Source: Chelydra serpentina
Taxonomy: Eukaryota > Chordata > Testudines > Chelydridae
Assembly (NCBI GenBank): GCA_037349315.1
Contig: JBAIAC010000048.1
Span: 37,512,501 to 37,576,500 of the forward strand
DNA length: 64,000 nt
Reading direction: 5' to 3'
Shown: piece by piece, positions 11,851 to 22,191 of the stretch
Position numbering within the stretch: position 1 is the stretch's first letter
How the letters are laid out: every line of letters starts with the position of its first letter
The notes under the pieces: generated by a model
Database searches by the model: none
The model's input: only the letters and a program-made list of their open reading frames with translations
What the model was told of the DNA's origin: nothing
Translations under genes and position numbers: made by a program

Positions 11851-13047
11851 AGTGAATTCAATGCCCCAAACCCAGCTGCGGCTGGCACTGATGGCCTGGA
11901 CCAGCAGCAGCATGACCAGCAGCTACAACAGCCTGCAGGAGGAGGCGTTCAAAGAGTTGTTCTTCAGTGCTCACACCTCCTTTTTCAGGAGGCCTGGAGG
12001 CAAAGCCAGGGCCAATTCACAGGTAAGTGCAACATCCCCTGTGGAGTTCTGTCCTCCCTGGGTGTCTGGGCTTCTCTCCTCCCCAGCCCACCTACAGCAC
12101 GTGTTGCCAGGTTGGCCCCGCTGCTGGTTGAGTCTGGAGGAGACCCAGATACTTGGGATGAACCCTGACTTGCCCTACTTCCAGAGGTACAACAAGAGGA
12201 GGGGTGGGCCAATAGGCCCACCACACCCTTCCTTGGCTGCAGACAGGGAAAGTGGGAGAGGTCCTGGGTGGTCAGCATCTCTCCAATGGGAAGGGAAGGG
12301 GAGGGGAGGAACCCGATACACCCCCCCCCCCACTTTCCACACAGTTCATCAGCTGCCCCTGTGCACAGTAGCCATTTTTTGTGTTCACAAAATGTGTGCC
12401 AATGGGTGACCATTTTTACAGATGTTTCCATTATTCAAAGTTGTTCGATGGTACTTTATGCAGATATATTTTAATCTATTTGTTGTTTACAAATTGCACA
12501 ATCATTTCTCTGATTATTTGAAAATAATTCTTGAACTTGTCATGTTTCTGTGGTGATTTGGGGAAGCTGTCTGTACAGTTTATGAATTCTGGTTGCTATT
12601 ATGAAATTGTGACTATGAAAACTGCTGTATCATTGAATACCTCTGTGTAAATGTGGAATCCACCATGAGCTGGCAGGGCTAGTAGCACATACACACCTGA
12701 CCAGGGACAATGGAGAATAGATAACCTTAACAACTGTACTTTTACCTCACAATGGGTATGCTAAGGAGGTTGGTTGGACAAAGCTAGGAGAACCAGTTTT
12801 CCTCAACCCCTCAACAAAAGGCTGGGGTTTGGAGAGTGGAAAATTATCAGCAGCAGGATAAAGAAACCCAGGTGTTCATGCGAGCATTAAAAAGCACAAT
12901 AGCTGTGTGGGTTAAGGGAAGATCCAGAGATCCACACAGGGAGTTTTGAGCAGGAGAGGGAAAGATATAGACATGCTTTCACAGCAGTGAGGCCTGGTTT
13001 AGCTGTGGGACCAACCCAGGTCAAAGTAAACTGAGAGAGAGAGAAGA
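11851..13047. other. GC-rich stretch then AT-rich DNA, not assigned
   Basis: 11851-12350 is GC-rich with overlapping open frames in several frames and a CAG/GTAAGT-like site near 12022. No frame matches a known family, and open frames are expected in such composition. A C-run lies near 12321-12332. 12600-13047 has the feel of an old LTR-like repeat that continues after the Penelope insertion at 13738, but no ends were found. Confidence 0.3.
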
Positions 13048-13737
13048 GAACAGGATTACTTGTGGCACCTTAGAGACTAACAAATTTATTTCAGCATAAG
13101 CTTTTGTGGGCTACAGCTCACTTCATCAGATGCATGGAATGGAACACACAGTAAGCAGATATTTATACATTCAGAGAAACATGAAAAGGTGGAAGTGCCT
13201 ATACCAGCTCTAAGAGGCTAATTAAGCGGAACTATATCAGCAGGGGAAAAAACCTTTTGCAGTGATAATCAAGATGGCCCATTTCGGACAGTTGACACAA
13301 AGGTGTGAGTGAGGATAGTTAACTAGGGGGAAATAGGTTCAATTTACATAATGACCAAGCCACTCCCAGTCTCTGTTCAAACCTAAGTTAATGGTATCTA
13401 GTTTGCATATTAATTCAAGTTCAACAGCTTCTCGTTGGAGTCTGTTTTTGAAGCTTTTCTGTTGCAAAATTGCCACCTTTAAGTCTGTCACTGAGTGATT
13501 AGAGAGGTTGAAGTGTTCTCCTATTGGTTTTTGAATGTTATGATTCCTTATGTCAGATTTGTGTCCGTTTATTCTTTTGCGTAGAGACTGTCCGGTTTGG
13601 CCAATGTACATGGCAGAGGGGCATTGCTGGCACATGATGGCATATATCACATTGGTAGATGTGCAGGTGAACGAGCCCCTGATGGCGTGGCTGATGTGAT
13701 TAGGTCCTATGATGGTGTCACTTGACTCCATGACTCA
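13048..13737 (-). mobile_element. Penelope-like element, 5'-truncated
   Basis: On the minus strand the fragment carries the C-terminal GIY-YIG endonuclease region, then a 3' segment ending in the motif seen on plus as TTAGAGACTAACAAATTTATT and CATAAGCTTTTGTGGGCTAC. That 3' motif is one I know from turtle Penelope-like elements, and related tails recur at 45188 and 57181. The reverse transcriptase part is missing, so this is a dead insertion. Confidence 0.75.
13339..13731 (-). pseudogene. Penelope-like GIY-YIG endonuclease domain (C-terminal fragment)
   Basis: About 130 codons are open. The signature is a GIY-YIG nuclease of the Penelope type: VIY at residues 28-30, a CxxC pair at C34/C37, YIG at 42-44, then GQTGQSLRKR and an NGH at 55-57. 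A possible catalytic Glu follows around residue 101. In the family this domain nicks target DNA at the C-terminus of a reverse transcriptase. Here the RT lies beyond the 5' truncation, so the fragment cannot transpose by itself. The first Met is incidental. GIY is VIY in this copy. Confidence 0.75.
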
Positions 13738-15433
13738 GAAGATAAGCCATATGCTACAGGAAAAGGACCCTGGATGGCCCCTGAGGACTGACCACAACCC
13801 AAAAAAATGTTCTGGAGTGGTGAGGAAACTGAAGCAGGGAAATGCACGTAGAGTTATTATTTTTGTATAGTTACGTGTATTTCTCATGCGATTAAGTGAA
13901 GAGTAATCGTGTTAGTATGCTGAGCAAAGCTTGCGTGTGTGTATTATGTGTTACATGTATCATGTGCCATTGAAGAGTTTCACTGTGGACCCAGAGCACC
14001 AGCACAGCTGGAATTCTGGGAGAGGATATGTTTAAGCTGCAGGGGTTCCTCAGGGGGGCGTCATTAGTGCCAAGGACTATGGGTAGTTGGCCCATGGGGT
14101 CTAAGCTATCAGGAGGGGGTGCTAGCTAGATTGTGCCTAGGGACCCCAAAACAGGGGCTGTGCCTGGACTCTGTTCAGACGCCAGAGGCTTAACGCTTGT
14201 ACAATCTAGTGGTTGTTTGACTCACAGCAGACTGGTGGGTGACCAAAAGGGGACATTCAATTAGATTGAGACAATTTCTTTCCCTTCATTGGACAGCCAA
14301 TCCTTATAAATGTAAAAGATCTGTGACGATATGACACAACATCTAGAATTTAGGTGTCCTTTGAATGTCCTTTGAAGTTTGAACTTTAAAACCACTCCAG
14401 AAATTTTACAGCTCAGCCTGATGTCTAGCATCTGTTGGGGCTGAGGGTGGGAGTGGGGCTTACAGGGTTATTAGTAGTGTTCATAGAAAAGCTGTTTGCA
14501 AGCCATAGTTCCTTTGGGGGCTTCACCTCAATAGAACTCATTTATTTTTACTTTTGCCATCATACACACTGCATTAGCTGTGCTAACCAGTAGTGTGTGA
14601 TTTCTAAGCAGGGGTACCAACAGAAGTTCAGCATGATTTGGATGCTGTGCAAAGAAGGTGGAATACAGCAGCCCAGCACTGGGAACAGGGGCAGCAGTAA
14701 CACAACAGATGATGATTCTAGGGTATAATCTAAACCTGCTGGTGCAGGCAATGGTAGTAGACGTGGAATGAAAGTCATTAATTCCACTCCTGATAGCATT
14801 CCTATACAGAGAGCCCTAGAGAAGGAGTTGTCTTGTGGCAGATTCACGCTTATATATATTCATATTACAAGCACCTTCGGGGGGAGGCTGTCATGGTGTG
14901 AGTAATCAATATCTAAGGTTAGGCAGAAATGTCTCTCCCTGATTCTTCCGAGGTAATTCAATATGACCACAGCCATAGCAAACCAAACAAAGCAAGAAGT
15001 GGACTGCGTTAGGTCTCCACACTATCTTTGATACTTCATGTTAATCTGCCTCATCAGAGGCCACTCTTAGAATGATTAAAGCAGGCTTACATTGTGTATA
15101 ATTCTGCCTCTCCAAAGGGGCATAGCTTTTCTCCCTCCCCATGTCCCCAGCCCTCTCTGGAGCAGCAAGATCAGATAAATGTTGCCAGCTGCCAACACCA
15201 ATGTTTTCTCTGTTGGCTTCTACTTGCACACAAGCTTCAGTTTTCACTGTACAAAGGGGTCACCTGTGCAATGATTTGTGTTGAATGGGACCAAGACTGA
15301 GTACATATAGCAGAGATGGATGAAATGCAGAATGTTACCCCTGATGTTTGTCTCCTCACCATCAGAACCATATCTGTGTTGCCAGAAGACCATCTTGCCC
15401 TGCTTGGGCAGCCCGGGGCAGGGGGGTTGGAGA
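13738..15433. other. non-coding DNA, possibly remains of an LTR-like repeat
   Basis: 13738-14280 could be the other half of the sequence interrupted by the Penelope insertion, but termini and target duplication were not found. 14280-15433 shows nothing that I can support. Confidence 0.3.
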
Positions 15434-15460
15434 GTGTGTGTGTGTGTGTGTGCGCGCGCT
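15434..15460 (+). repeat. (GT)n/(GC)n microsatellite
   Basis: A short alternating purine-pyrimidine tract, GT repeats followed by GC repeats. It generates Val-Cys runs in all three plus frames, which are artefacts. Confidence 0.9.
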
Positions 15461-15596
15461 CTGGGCTCCAGCAGGGGAGGGGGCAGAAGGGGAGGGCGAA
15501 GGGTGGGTACTCGGGCAGAAGGGGAGGGGCCAGGGATTAACCTCACCCCAACGGCCGGTTCACCAGCCACCCATGCCATTGTGCTAGGTGTGCTAT

Positions 15597-15803
15597 GGGG
15601 GAGGGATAGCTCAGTGGTTTGAGCGTTGGCCTGCTAAGCCCAGGGTTGTAAGTTCAATCCTTGAGAGGGCCATTTAGGGATCTGGGGCAAATAAAATCTG
15701 TTAGGGGACATTAGCTGGTACTGCTAATGAAGGCAGGGTACTGGACTCAATGACTTTCCAAAGTCCTTCCAGTTTTATGAGAGAGGCATATCTCCATTTA
15801 TTA
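15597..15803 (+). mobile_element. tRNA-derived SINE of the cryptodire turtle (Cry) type
   Basis: The head reads GGGATAGCTCAGTGG with a Pol III A box at about 15607-15617. The B box region GGTTGTAAGTTCAATCC lies at 15644-15660. Then come GGATCTGGGGCAAATA, a GCTGGTACTGCTAATGAAGG segment, and a tail matching CTGGACTCAATGACTTTCC and CTTCCAGTTTTATGAGA. This order matches the turtle SINE family, and it is the best single clue to the host lineage. It depends on a LINE for mobility. Confidence 0.85.
15604..15660 (+). promoter_or_regulatory. Pol III A and B boxes of the Cry SINE
   Basis: A box TAGCTCAGTGG at 15607-15617 and a B-box-like AGTTCAATCC at 15651-15660, spaced as in a tRNA gene. The tRNA fold itself is not preserved downstream. 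Confidence 0.7.
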
Positions 15804-18560
15804 TTAGGTACTGTATAGGCACAGAATAAAAAGATAGTCCATGCTCCAAAGAGAAAATCTCTCAATAGATAGAGGCTAAAGCTCAATGAATCATTTTTTC
15901 CAATCAGTTTAAACTTGCATTGCCATAATATGTTGCATATGAGGAAGGGAGGAATGTGAATGAGAGACAGGAAGTATTGCCTCACTTATTATTTGTTGTC
16001 CTTCAGAATATCTTCCGTATGCCCCTGAAGTCCTCAAAAATTCCTCCAATTTGCTGCCTCCACACTCTCTCCTTTAAAGTCACACATTAAAGGATCGGGA
16101 AGCACAAATGAAATGTCAGTTGAAACCAGAGGAGTTGTTAGAGAGTGATGCAAAAAGCTCCTTTCCTCTTGCTATGCCTGAACAATGTTCCTAGAGCCTG
16201 CAGTCCTGGGACTCTCACATATGCAGTAGCAACCACAATAGTTCTGCCCTGACCTAGCTTTACAATATTCTGGAATTTTAATTAGTCTCTTCAATAGCAA
16301 AACTAAATGTCACAAACAGAGAAAGCAGAAGGCAGAAGAGAAATAACATACCTGAACTAAAATGAACAAACAATATTAAATTGGCTTTACAGGGCAAAAC
16401 ACTCTGTGTCATTGATTGCAGGATTAATGCCATGAGCATGCACTAAGTATTCCACTGGAAGACCCAGTCACTATTACACAGTTGTTCAGTCTCAGTAATT
16501 ATGTTCTTAATAATCAGTTGACAGTTATATAACACAAAATAATTGTCTACATTAATCTAAGTTAAATGACTGCTTCGGGTATGTAATTTACCATCTCTGG
16601 ATAGATAGTACAAGCCATTCTGAGAACAGATAAAACAAACAAACAAACAAAGAAAAAATGCCCCAAATAATTTTAAAAATGCCCAAGAACAAGTTTATTA
16701 TCAATTGCTGTAGAGTACATTGATTTCCTATGTTCCCTTATCTGAAGACAGTTCTCAACAATTAAATCATTGTCCTCTTTTGCTGAATTTCCTATCCTAA
16801 TATGAATACATCTTACTGTCACAGATACGTTTTTTATAATATTATTTAGATGTCAAAGAAATCATTCAGATACTATTATAGCAGGAACAATATAAAAACC
16901 TAGGTAGGGAGAAGTCACAGGTACAAGGTGGAGACATGAGTGTTACAAGGTACGCTTGGCTCGAAGGTTCAGTTTAGTTCAGATAAGAATCTATAAGTGT
17001 GGGCACTTGTCCAAACCTTATCTGACCCTCATAACAGGACAATCTGCTCAAAAACTTTGGGAGGCTCAGGCTTTTCTTAGGAATTTTCCAGAATTTTGTT
17101 AAAGACTATTCTGACAGTATTACAAGCTTTAAGAGCCTCACCTGTGCTCTTTCAGTATTTCAGCTTCCAGAGAAAAGCAGGAAACACAGAGGAGAACAAA
17201 AACAAAAGAAAACAAACATTAATATAACCCGTTTTAACCTAGTAAAATGTCTTTGGCTTCATTATAGCTTTAGAAGAAGGTTCCAGGAATTACTTTGAAC
17301 CAGTTCACCCATTCTCAGTAATGGTGCAGAAAATCACATTTACAGGTGGGCCAGTAATTTGCTACTCCCATACTCTCCATAATTCCTCTTGTCTCTCTCA
17401 TCCCCTTCCACACATTTCTGAGCTTTCGTTCCTTTAGGGCATAGGAAGTGGGTAGTATACCTTTAAATAGTTTGTGGCCCTCACGATCTTCTGTGTTTTA
17501 GAAGCCATCTAATCTCTACCGGCACAGCAGTGTGTACATGTAGCTATGTCTTGTGTGTAGTATGGAGCTAGAACATGGTTATTTGGACCCCATGTGCCCA
17601 TGAGGTTCCTTCAATTTATGGTTGTTGTTTAAAGAGCAAAAGATACAACTGTTCTATATACAGGTGACTGCCTAGGGAAGGCAGTGGGAGAAGATGTGTA
17701 ACTGAAAGGCATACATGCCATCTGGAGGTATACATATTGGACCCCATTCTGGGCCACATTCTGTCTGCTATGTTCAAGTCCACCAGCACAAAGCAATCCA
17801 AAGTATAGTAGATACAGGCCTCAAAGCGTCTCACCTGTGGAGGGGAATCCTCGGGAGGCATAGAGCTGCTACAGTAGCTCTTACATCATCCCCTTCTCTG
17901 CTGCTGATGGAGGGGATATGGCCAAAGGAAGGGGCATTGGCAGGGCTTTCCTGGACCCCAGTGATCTCCAGCTCCCAAACCAGCCCCTTACACCTGTGCT
18001 GGGAGACCAACCTGGACAGAGCAGACCCCAAAGTTGAGCAGCGCAAAGGACAACTTTGCACTCTCGCTCCTCAGCAGTTCCAAGTGCTCATTGGCTGAAG
18101 CTGGTAACCTGGTCACATGCTGATATAACCTGTGACAGCGAGGGGCCTTGTGAAACACTGGGAATTTCCCCTGCGGGCAATGCGAGTAATTTCACTTTCT
18201 TATGTACTGGGTTGAGCAGGAAGAGGTCTCTCACTTTTTCTATAAAGACCGTTGGCTGATGGGACATGGAGAGAGGCCTGGTGTCTGATATACATAGATT
18301 AGAATTATATGCCACCTATTCCTCTCTGGCCTCACAAGCCTTAGGACTCAAGATGGGGGAGTTCCAGGTAGAAAACTTAAAACAAACAAAGAAATAAGCT
18401 CTGGGAAATTCAGAACTCCATGACCCCACCTTCCTAATTTCTTTTGTCTTATTCATAATTTACATTCCCTTGTATGTTTTCAGACTTTATTATTTTTCTG
18501 TTTATTTGTTATACACTGATCATCCCTATGTAAGCGTTGAATGGAATAATATAGGCAGAC
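15804..18560. other. non-coding DNA, nothing firm identified
   Basis: A self-complementary stretch around 16968-17038 (TTCAGATAAG / CTTATCTGA) resembles short turtle repeats with GGTTCAGATAAG. Otherwise no supported gene, RNA or repeat. Confidence 0.35.
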
Positions 18561-19025
18561 TGTGATGCTCTATGATTGGAACATAACCATTTATATCATT
18601 GATATTGCCACTGTGAGACAATTGCAACAAATCTTATACAAAGTATGTCATGTATCAATGGAAAAGTTACAATATATCAAGTATGATTATCCAGTTTATA
18701 TGCATGTATCATCTTTATATCTAAAGTTATTAATATTAACTAAGGACCAGTATTTCAAACATTTTTGCTCCTGGGGTAAGGCCCAAAAGAAAATTTACAT
18801 CCAGTCTGGCCAGCACAGTGTGAATGAATTATGAGAGAATACTTAGCTCTCACAATGGGTTAGAGAAGAAGCTTGTCCCTGCCAAAATATGGGCAATGGT
18901 TGCTCCTATGAGTCATCAAAGCATGCAAGGGCATGTGACTAGCACATGTGACCCTGGCCTCCATCTTGTGCCTAAAATGTTCCACAAACTAAGACTGAGA
19001 TCACTCCGTCCACATGGGAAAAAGG

Positions 19026-19033
19026 TATAAAAG
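19026..19033 (+). promoter_or_regulatory. TATA box of the LTR at 18561
   Basis: TATAAAAG, about 465 bp into the element, where a U3 promoter would sit in a long LTR. Confidence 0.5.
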
Positions 19034-19265
19034 ACCTGGAAGCATCTACATTTTGCCTCTTTCCTGCTCTGGACTATGGACTTACACTAAAAGGAGTATC
19101 CCAATCAATGGACTGAGGACCTTCCAATCTTTTGGAAGTTATCAGAGACTGTACAACCCAACAGTCTGTAATATCTCTGCTACAGACCTGATCCAAGAAC
19201 TTTGCCATGATTATATGTATATGATTGTGACCATTTTAACTCTCTCCTCTTTCTTTTCTCTTATA

Positions 19266-19271
19266 AATAAA
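19266..19271 (+). terminator. poly(A) signal of the LTR at 18561
   Basis: AATAAA about 235 bp after the TATA box, which fits an R-region polyadenylation signal. Confidence 0.5.
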
Positions 19272-19644
19272 CCTTTAGATTTTAGATACTAAAGGATTGG
19301 CAACAGCATGACTATTGGGTGAGATCTGAGTTATATATTGACCTGGCTCTATGGCTGATCTCTTGGAATTAGAATGACCCTTTGTTTGATGAAACTGTTT
19401 TTCAGTAACCACTCACCATAAAGTCTAGTGTCTGGGTGGTGAAACAAGGGCTGGGATGCCTAAGGAGACTGCAGCTTGGACATCTTGTTAACCAGTGTGG
19501 TGAGACAGAAATTTACTTTTGTTTCTGGATTGGTATATCTAATAATGGAACAACCACCAGTTTGGAGTGAGTCTGCGCTGTGTCTCAGCAGTTCATCATG
19601 AATTTGGCATCTTCATCTGTGACCCACTGAGGCATGGTGACACA

Positions 19645-20033
19645 GGCTCAGCCAGGATTTTGATTCCCCTATAACAGAAGTATCACTACCTCTTTCCTGT
19701 CCTAATACTTGAAGCTACATCCCCAAGACAGTGAGAGGGCCAGAGTCACACTGAGGTAATACAACATTTGTAATTGTTCATTAAATTTGACATGACACAA
19801 CGTTGTTAATGAATAGGGCCACTTCCTCAGATGGGAAATTTGGCATATCTCCATTGGACTGAATGGAGTTATTCTCATTATACCAGGTGAGGATCTGGCC
19901 TATCGTATTTCAGAAGCATCACTGTGTCATATGGGAAATGTCACAAGATCTCTTACAAGGTGCTGTGAAATTGTGCAATAACCGTTTTCATCAATGGAAT
20001 GAAATGGTGCATTGGCAGAGTTTGTGACACTAG
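19645..20033. other. non-coding flank of H1, with TSD TAG at 20031-20033
   Basis: Unremarkable sequence between the LTR and the Harbinger element. The final three bases are the left target duplication. Confidence 0.5.
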
Positions 20034-20159
20034 GGCCTGGTCTACACTAGGCGTTTATGTTGAATTTAGCAGCGTTAAATCGAATTAACCCTGCACCCAT
20101 CCACACAACGAAGCAATTTATTTTGACATAAAGGGCTCTTTAAATCGATTTTTGTACTC

Positions 20160-20176
20160 CTCCCCGACGAGGGGAG
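20160..20176 (+). repeat. conserved subterminal hairpin (H1)
   Basis: CTCCCC-GACGA-GGGGAG, 6-bp arms with a 5-base loop, lies 126 bp inside the left end. The same sequence is at 45833-45849 in H2. Function is unknown. Confidence 0.6.
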
Positions 20177-20254
20177 TAGTGCTAAAATCAACACGGCCAT
20201 GTCGAGTTAGGGTTAGTGTGGACAGAATTCGACGCTAATAGCTCCGGGAGGTAT

Positions 20255-20267
20255 CCCACAGTGCACC
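20255..20267 (+). promoter_or_regulatory. subterminal motif CCCACAGTGCACC (left, H1)
   Basis: The same 13-mer occurs near the right end of H1 (24406-24418) and at both ends of H2 (45928-45940, 50456-50468). Conserved subterminal repeats in Harbinger elements are plausible binding sites for the Myb-like protein or the transposase. This role is inferred. Confidence 0.5.
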
Positions 20268-20435
20268 ACTGTCGCCTCTCTGGACAGCAGTCCGAGCTCG
20301 GATGCTCTGCCCAGCCACACAGGAAAAGACCCGGGAACATTTGAATTCCATTTCCTGTTTGGCCAGTTTGAATTTCATTTCCTGTTTGAACATCGTGACG
20401 AGTTCAGCAGCACTGGTAACGATGCAGAGGTGACC

Positions 20436-20984
20436 ATGCAATCCCAGAATCGAAAGAGGGCTCCAGCATGGACTGATCGGGAAGTGTTAGATCTGATAGC
20501 ATGGATTCATCTCCCCATACAGCTATCAGAGCTACGATCGAAAAGACGGAATGCGAAAATCTACAAAAAAATCTCCAAGGCCATGACGGACAGAGGATAC
20601 AGCAGGGATGCAACGCAGTGCCGAATGAAAATTAAGGAGCTGAGACAAGCGTACCAGAAGACCAAAGAGTCCAACGGATGCTCCGGGTCTCAGCCCCAGA
20701 CATGCTGTTTCTACGCCGTGCTGCATGCTATCCTGGGGGGGCCGCCACCACTACCCCACCCCTGTCCATGGACTCCGACGATGGAGTATTCTCATCAGTC
20801 GCTTCCTCTGAGGTTTTCACGGACGGGGAAGATGATGAAGGAGATGATGAGGACGAGGTAGTCGACAGCGCTTTGCACACTGATTTCCCCGAAAGCCAGG
20901 ATCTCTTCATCACCCTCACAGAGATCCCCTACCAACCCTCCCAAGGCGGTATTCCGGACCGTGAATTCAGAGAAGGAACAGTAG
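20436..20984 (+). pseudogene. Harbinger Myb/SANT-like protein, exon 1 (H1, broken)
   Basis: The N-terminus MQSQNRKRAPAW leads into a trihelix-type Myb/SANT domain (DREVLDLI..., then SELRSKRRNAKIY and CQCRMKIKELRQAY-like helices) that in Harbinger elements binds DNA and helps nuclear import of the transposase. An acidic Ser/Asp/Glu-rich tail and the block QDLFITLTEIPY follow in a shifted frame. Damage: a micro-inversion at about 20494-20528 replaces the VWGDES segment, one G is missing from the G-run near 20735-20741, and a 13-nt loss removes the upstream start used in H2. Exon 1 ends at 20984 before GTGAGT. Same strand and phase as exon 2 at 22192. Confidence 0.85.
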
Positions 20985-21088
20985 GTGAGTGTATCTTTTG
21001 AATAGAATAGACATGGTATTAAAGCAATTGGGTTTTAATGAGTAATTTGACCTGAGGACTTTGGATGCATTCGTGGCCAGTACAGCTA

Positions 21089-21376
21089 CTAGAAAAGTCT
21101 GTTAACATGTGTGGGGATAGAGCAGAAATCCTCCTGGGACATCTCCATGAAGCTCTCCTGGAGGTACTGTGAAAGCCTTTGCAGAAGGTTTCTGGGGAGA
21201 GCGGCCTTATTGCATCCTCCCTGGTAGGAGACTTTACCATGCCAGGCCAGTAGCAGGTACTCCGGTATCATTGCCTGACAAAGCATGGTGGCATATGGCC
21301 CCGGTGTTTGCTGGCATTCACGCAACATCCGTTCTTTCTCTGTCTGCGTAATCCTCATCAGAGTGATATCAGTCAT
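21089..21376 (-). CDS. conserved antisense open frame of about 95 codons in the Myb intron (ORF3, H1)
   Basis: A start codon in good context (GTCACCATGA) opens a 95-residue frame beginning MTDITLMRI and ending at a TAG. The central blocks CQQTPGPYA, PEYLLLAW, KVSY and YLQESF are shared with the H2 frame at 46787-47077. By hand I count about 44 base differences in 288 (about 85% identity), 21 residue differences in 95 and no indels. The intron around it differs in length between the copies. I recognise no domain. It lacks signal-peptide or membrane segments and is probably soluble. It lies in the intron, opposite to the Myb gene and on the same strand as the transposase. It could be a third Harbinger gene or one exon of a longer transcript. 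Confidence 0.6.
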   Translation of the reverse strand: MTDITLMRITQTEKERMLRECQQTPGPYATMLCQAMIPEYLLLAWHGKVSYQGGCNKAALPRNLLQRLSQYLQESFMEMSQEDFCSIPTHVNRLF

Positions 21377-21459
21377 GGTGACCTGGTTGGAATTAGGTGC
21401 ATTTTATTATGGGAACTGTTTGCCTGTGCCTTTTAAAAAATCCTCCCAGTAGTTTCCAG

Positions 21460-21795
21460 CCACGTGGTGGGTGCGGGGAGGGGGACCGTTCATGCTGGGC
21501 GGTTCGCGGTCAGCTAGCAGGGATCTTCCCCGAGACCAGCCACGCGGTGGGGGCGGGGAGGCGGACCGTTCATGCTGAGTGGTTCATGGTCACCTAGCAG
21601 GGATCTTCCCCGAGACCAGCCATGCGGTGCGGGCTGGGAGGCGGACCGTTCATGCTGAGTGGTTCGCGGTCACCTAGCAGGGATCTTCCCCGAGACCAGC
21701 CACATGGGGGGGGGCGGGGAGGCAGACCGTTCATGCTGAGCGGTTCGCGGTCAGCTTGCAGGGATCTTCCCCGAGACCAGCCACGCGGTGGGGTG
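21460..21795 (+). repeat. 80-bp minisatellite in the H1 Myb intron
   Basis: Four units start at 21460, 21540, 21620 and 21700 (80, 80, 80 and 81 bp), followed by a partial fifth from 21781. Each unit contains CCACGCGGTGGGGGCGGGGA-like, GGACCGTTCATGCTGAG and GATCTTCCCCGAGACCAG segments. It is GC- and CpG-rich and lies about 85 bp upstream of the ORF3 start codon. A degenerate counterpart exists in H2 (47160-47395). Confidence 0.9.
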
Positions 21796-22191
21796 AAGGC
21801 TAAAGCGACCATCCCAGAGAATGGGATGGCTGGGGTTACTTTGGTTTCTGCCGCTGCACGTTAACCCGCACAGCGCAGCAGTAACTGGCCAACTCTAGGA
21901 GCTCTGCTTGGAATGGGAAAGGAGGGTGCTGCTGTTAAGTAAGCTTTCAGCAACCAAAAGTCTATGGCTTACCATGGCCACCTGCTAGCCGAATTCCGTT
22001 GCCCGGCCCTGCTTGTGTGATCTGTACACCAAAACCCCAGGCACTCAATATAAAGATTCAAAATGCGACCTTGTACTGAAAGCACATGTGATAGGCAGTG
22101 TGAATGGTCTTGTTCACCGTGAAAGACTATATTCATTGTTCTGAAAAATGTATCTTTTTAAAGAATTCACTCCCTTTTTTTCATCCCACAG

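Larger units (their letters stand above)
18561..19644 (+). mobile_element. ERV-type LTR, probably solo (about 1.08 kb)
   Basis: It begins TGTGATGCTCTATGATTGG, carries a TATA box and a poly(A) signal in the right order, and ends near GGTGACACA, giving TG...CA termini. Segments such as GGATTGGCAACAGCATGA after the poly(A) signal match a turtle LTR style I recognise. No clear target duplication was found, so the ends are provisional. There is no gag, pol or env next to it. It is an old non-coding remnant. Confidence 0.6.
20985..22191 (+). other. intron of the H1 Myb-like gene
   Basis: GTGAGT donor at 20985. The acceptor is a pyrimidine-rich tract and CCCACAG ending at 22191. The matching H2 sites are 46676 and 47690, with the same phase-1 junction. 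The intron holds the antisense frame (21089-21376) and a minisatellite (21460-21780). Confidence 0.75.

Noticed and set aside
11728..12474. Overlapping open frames of up to 185 codons on both strands
   Set aside because: Partly inside the palindrome at 11692. GC-rich sequence gives open frames in several phases at once, and none has a known motif.
15316..15622. Plus-strand frames with Val-Cys runs
   Set aside because: Produced by the GT/GC microsatellite at 15434.
15597..15670. A functional tRNA gene
   Set aside because: A and B boxes are present, but the sequence continues into the SINE body and lacks a tRNA acceptor stem and 3' terminator, so it is a SINE head.
21460..21795. A CRISPR-like array (regular 80-bp repeats)
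   Set aside because: The units are contiguous with no unique spacers. It is a minisatellite in an intron of a vertebrate transposon.
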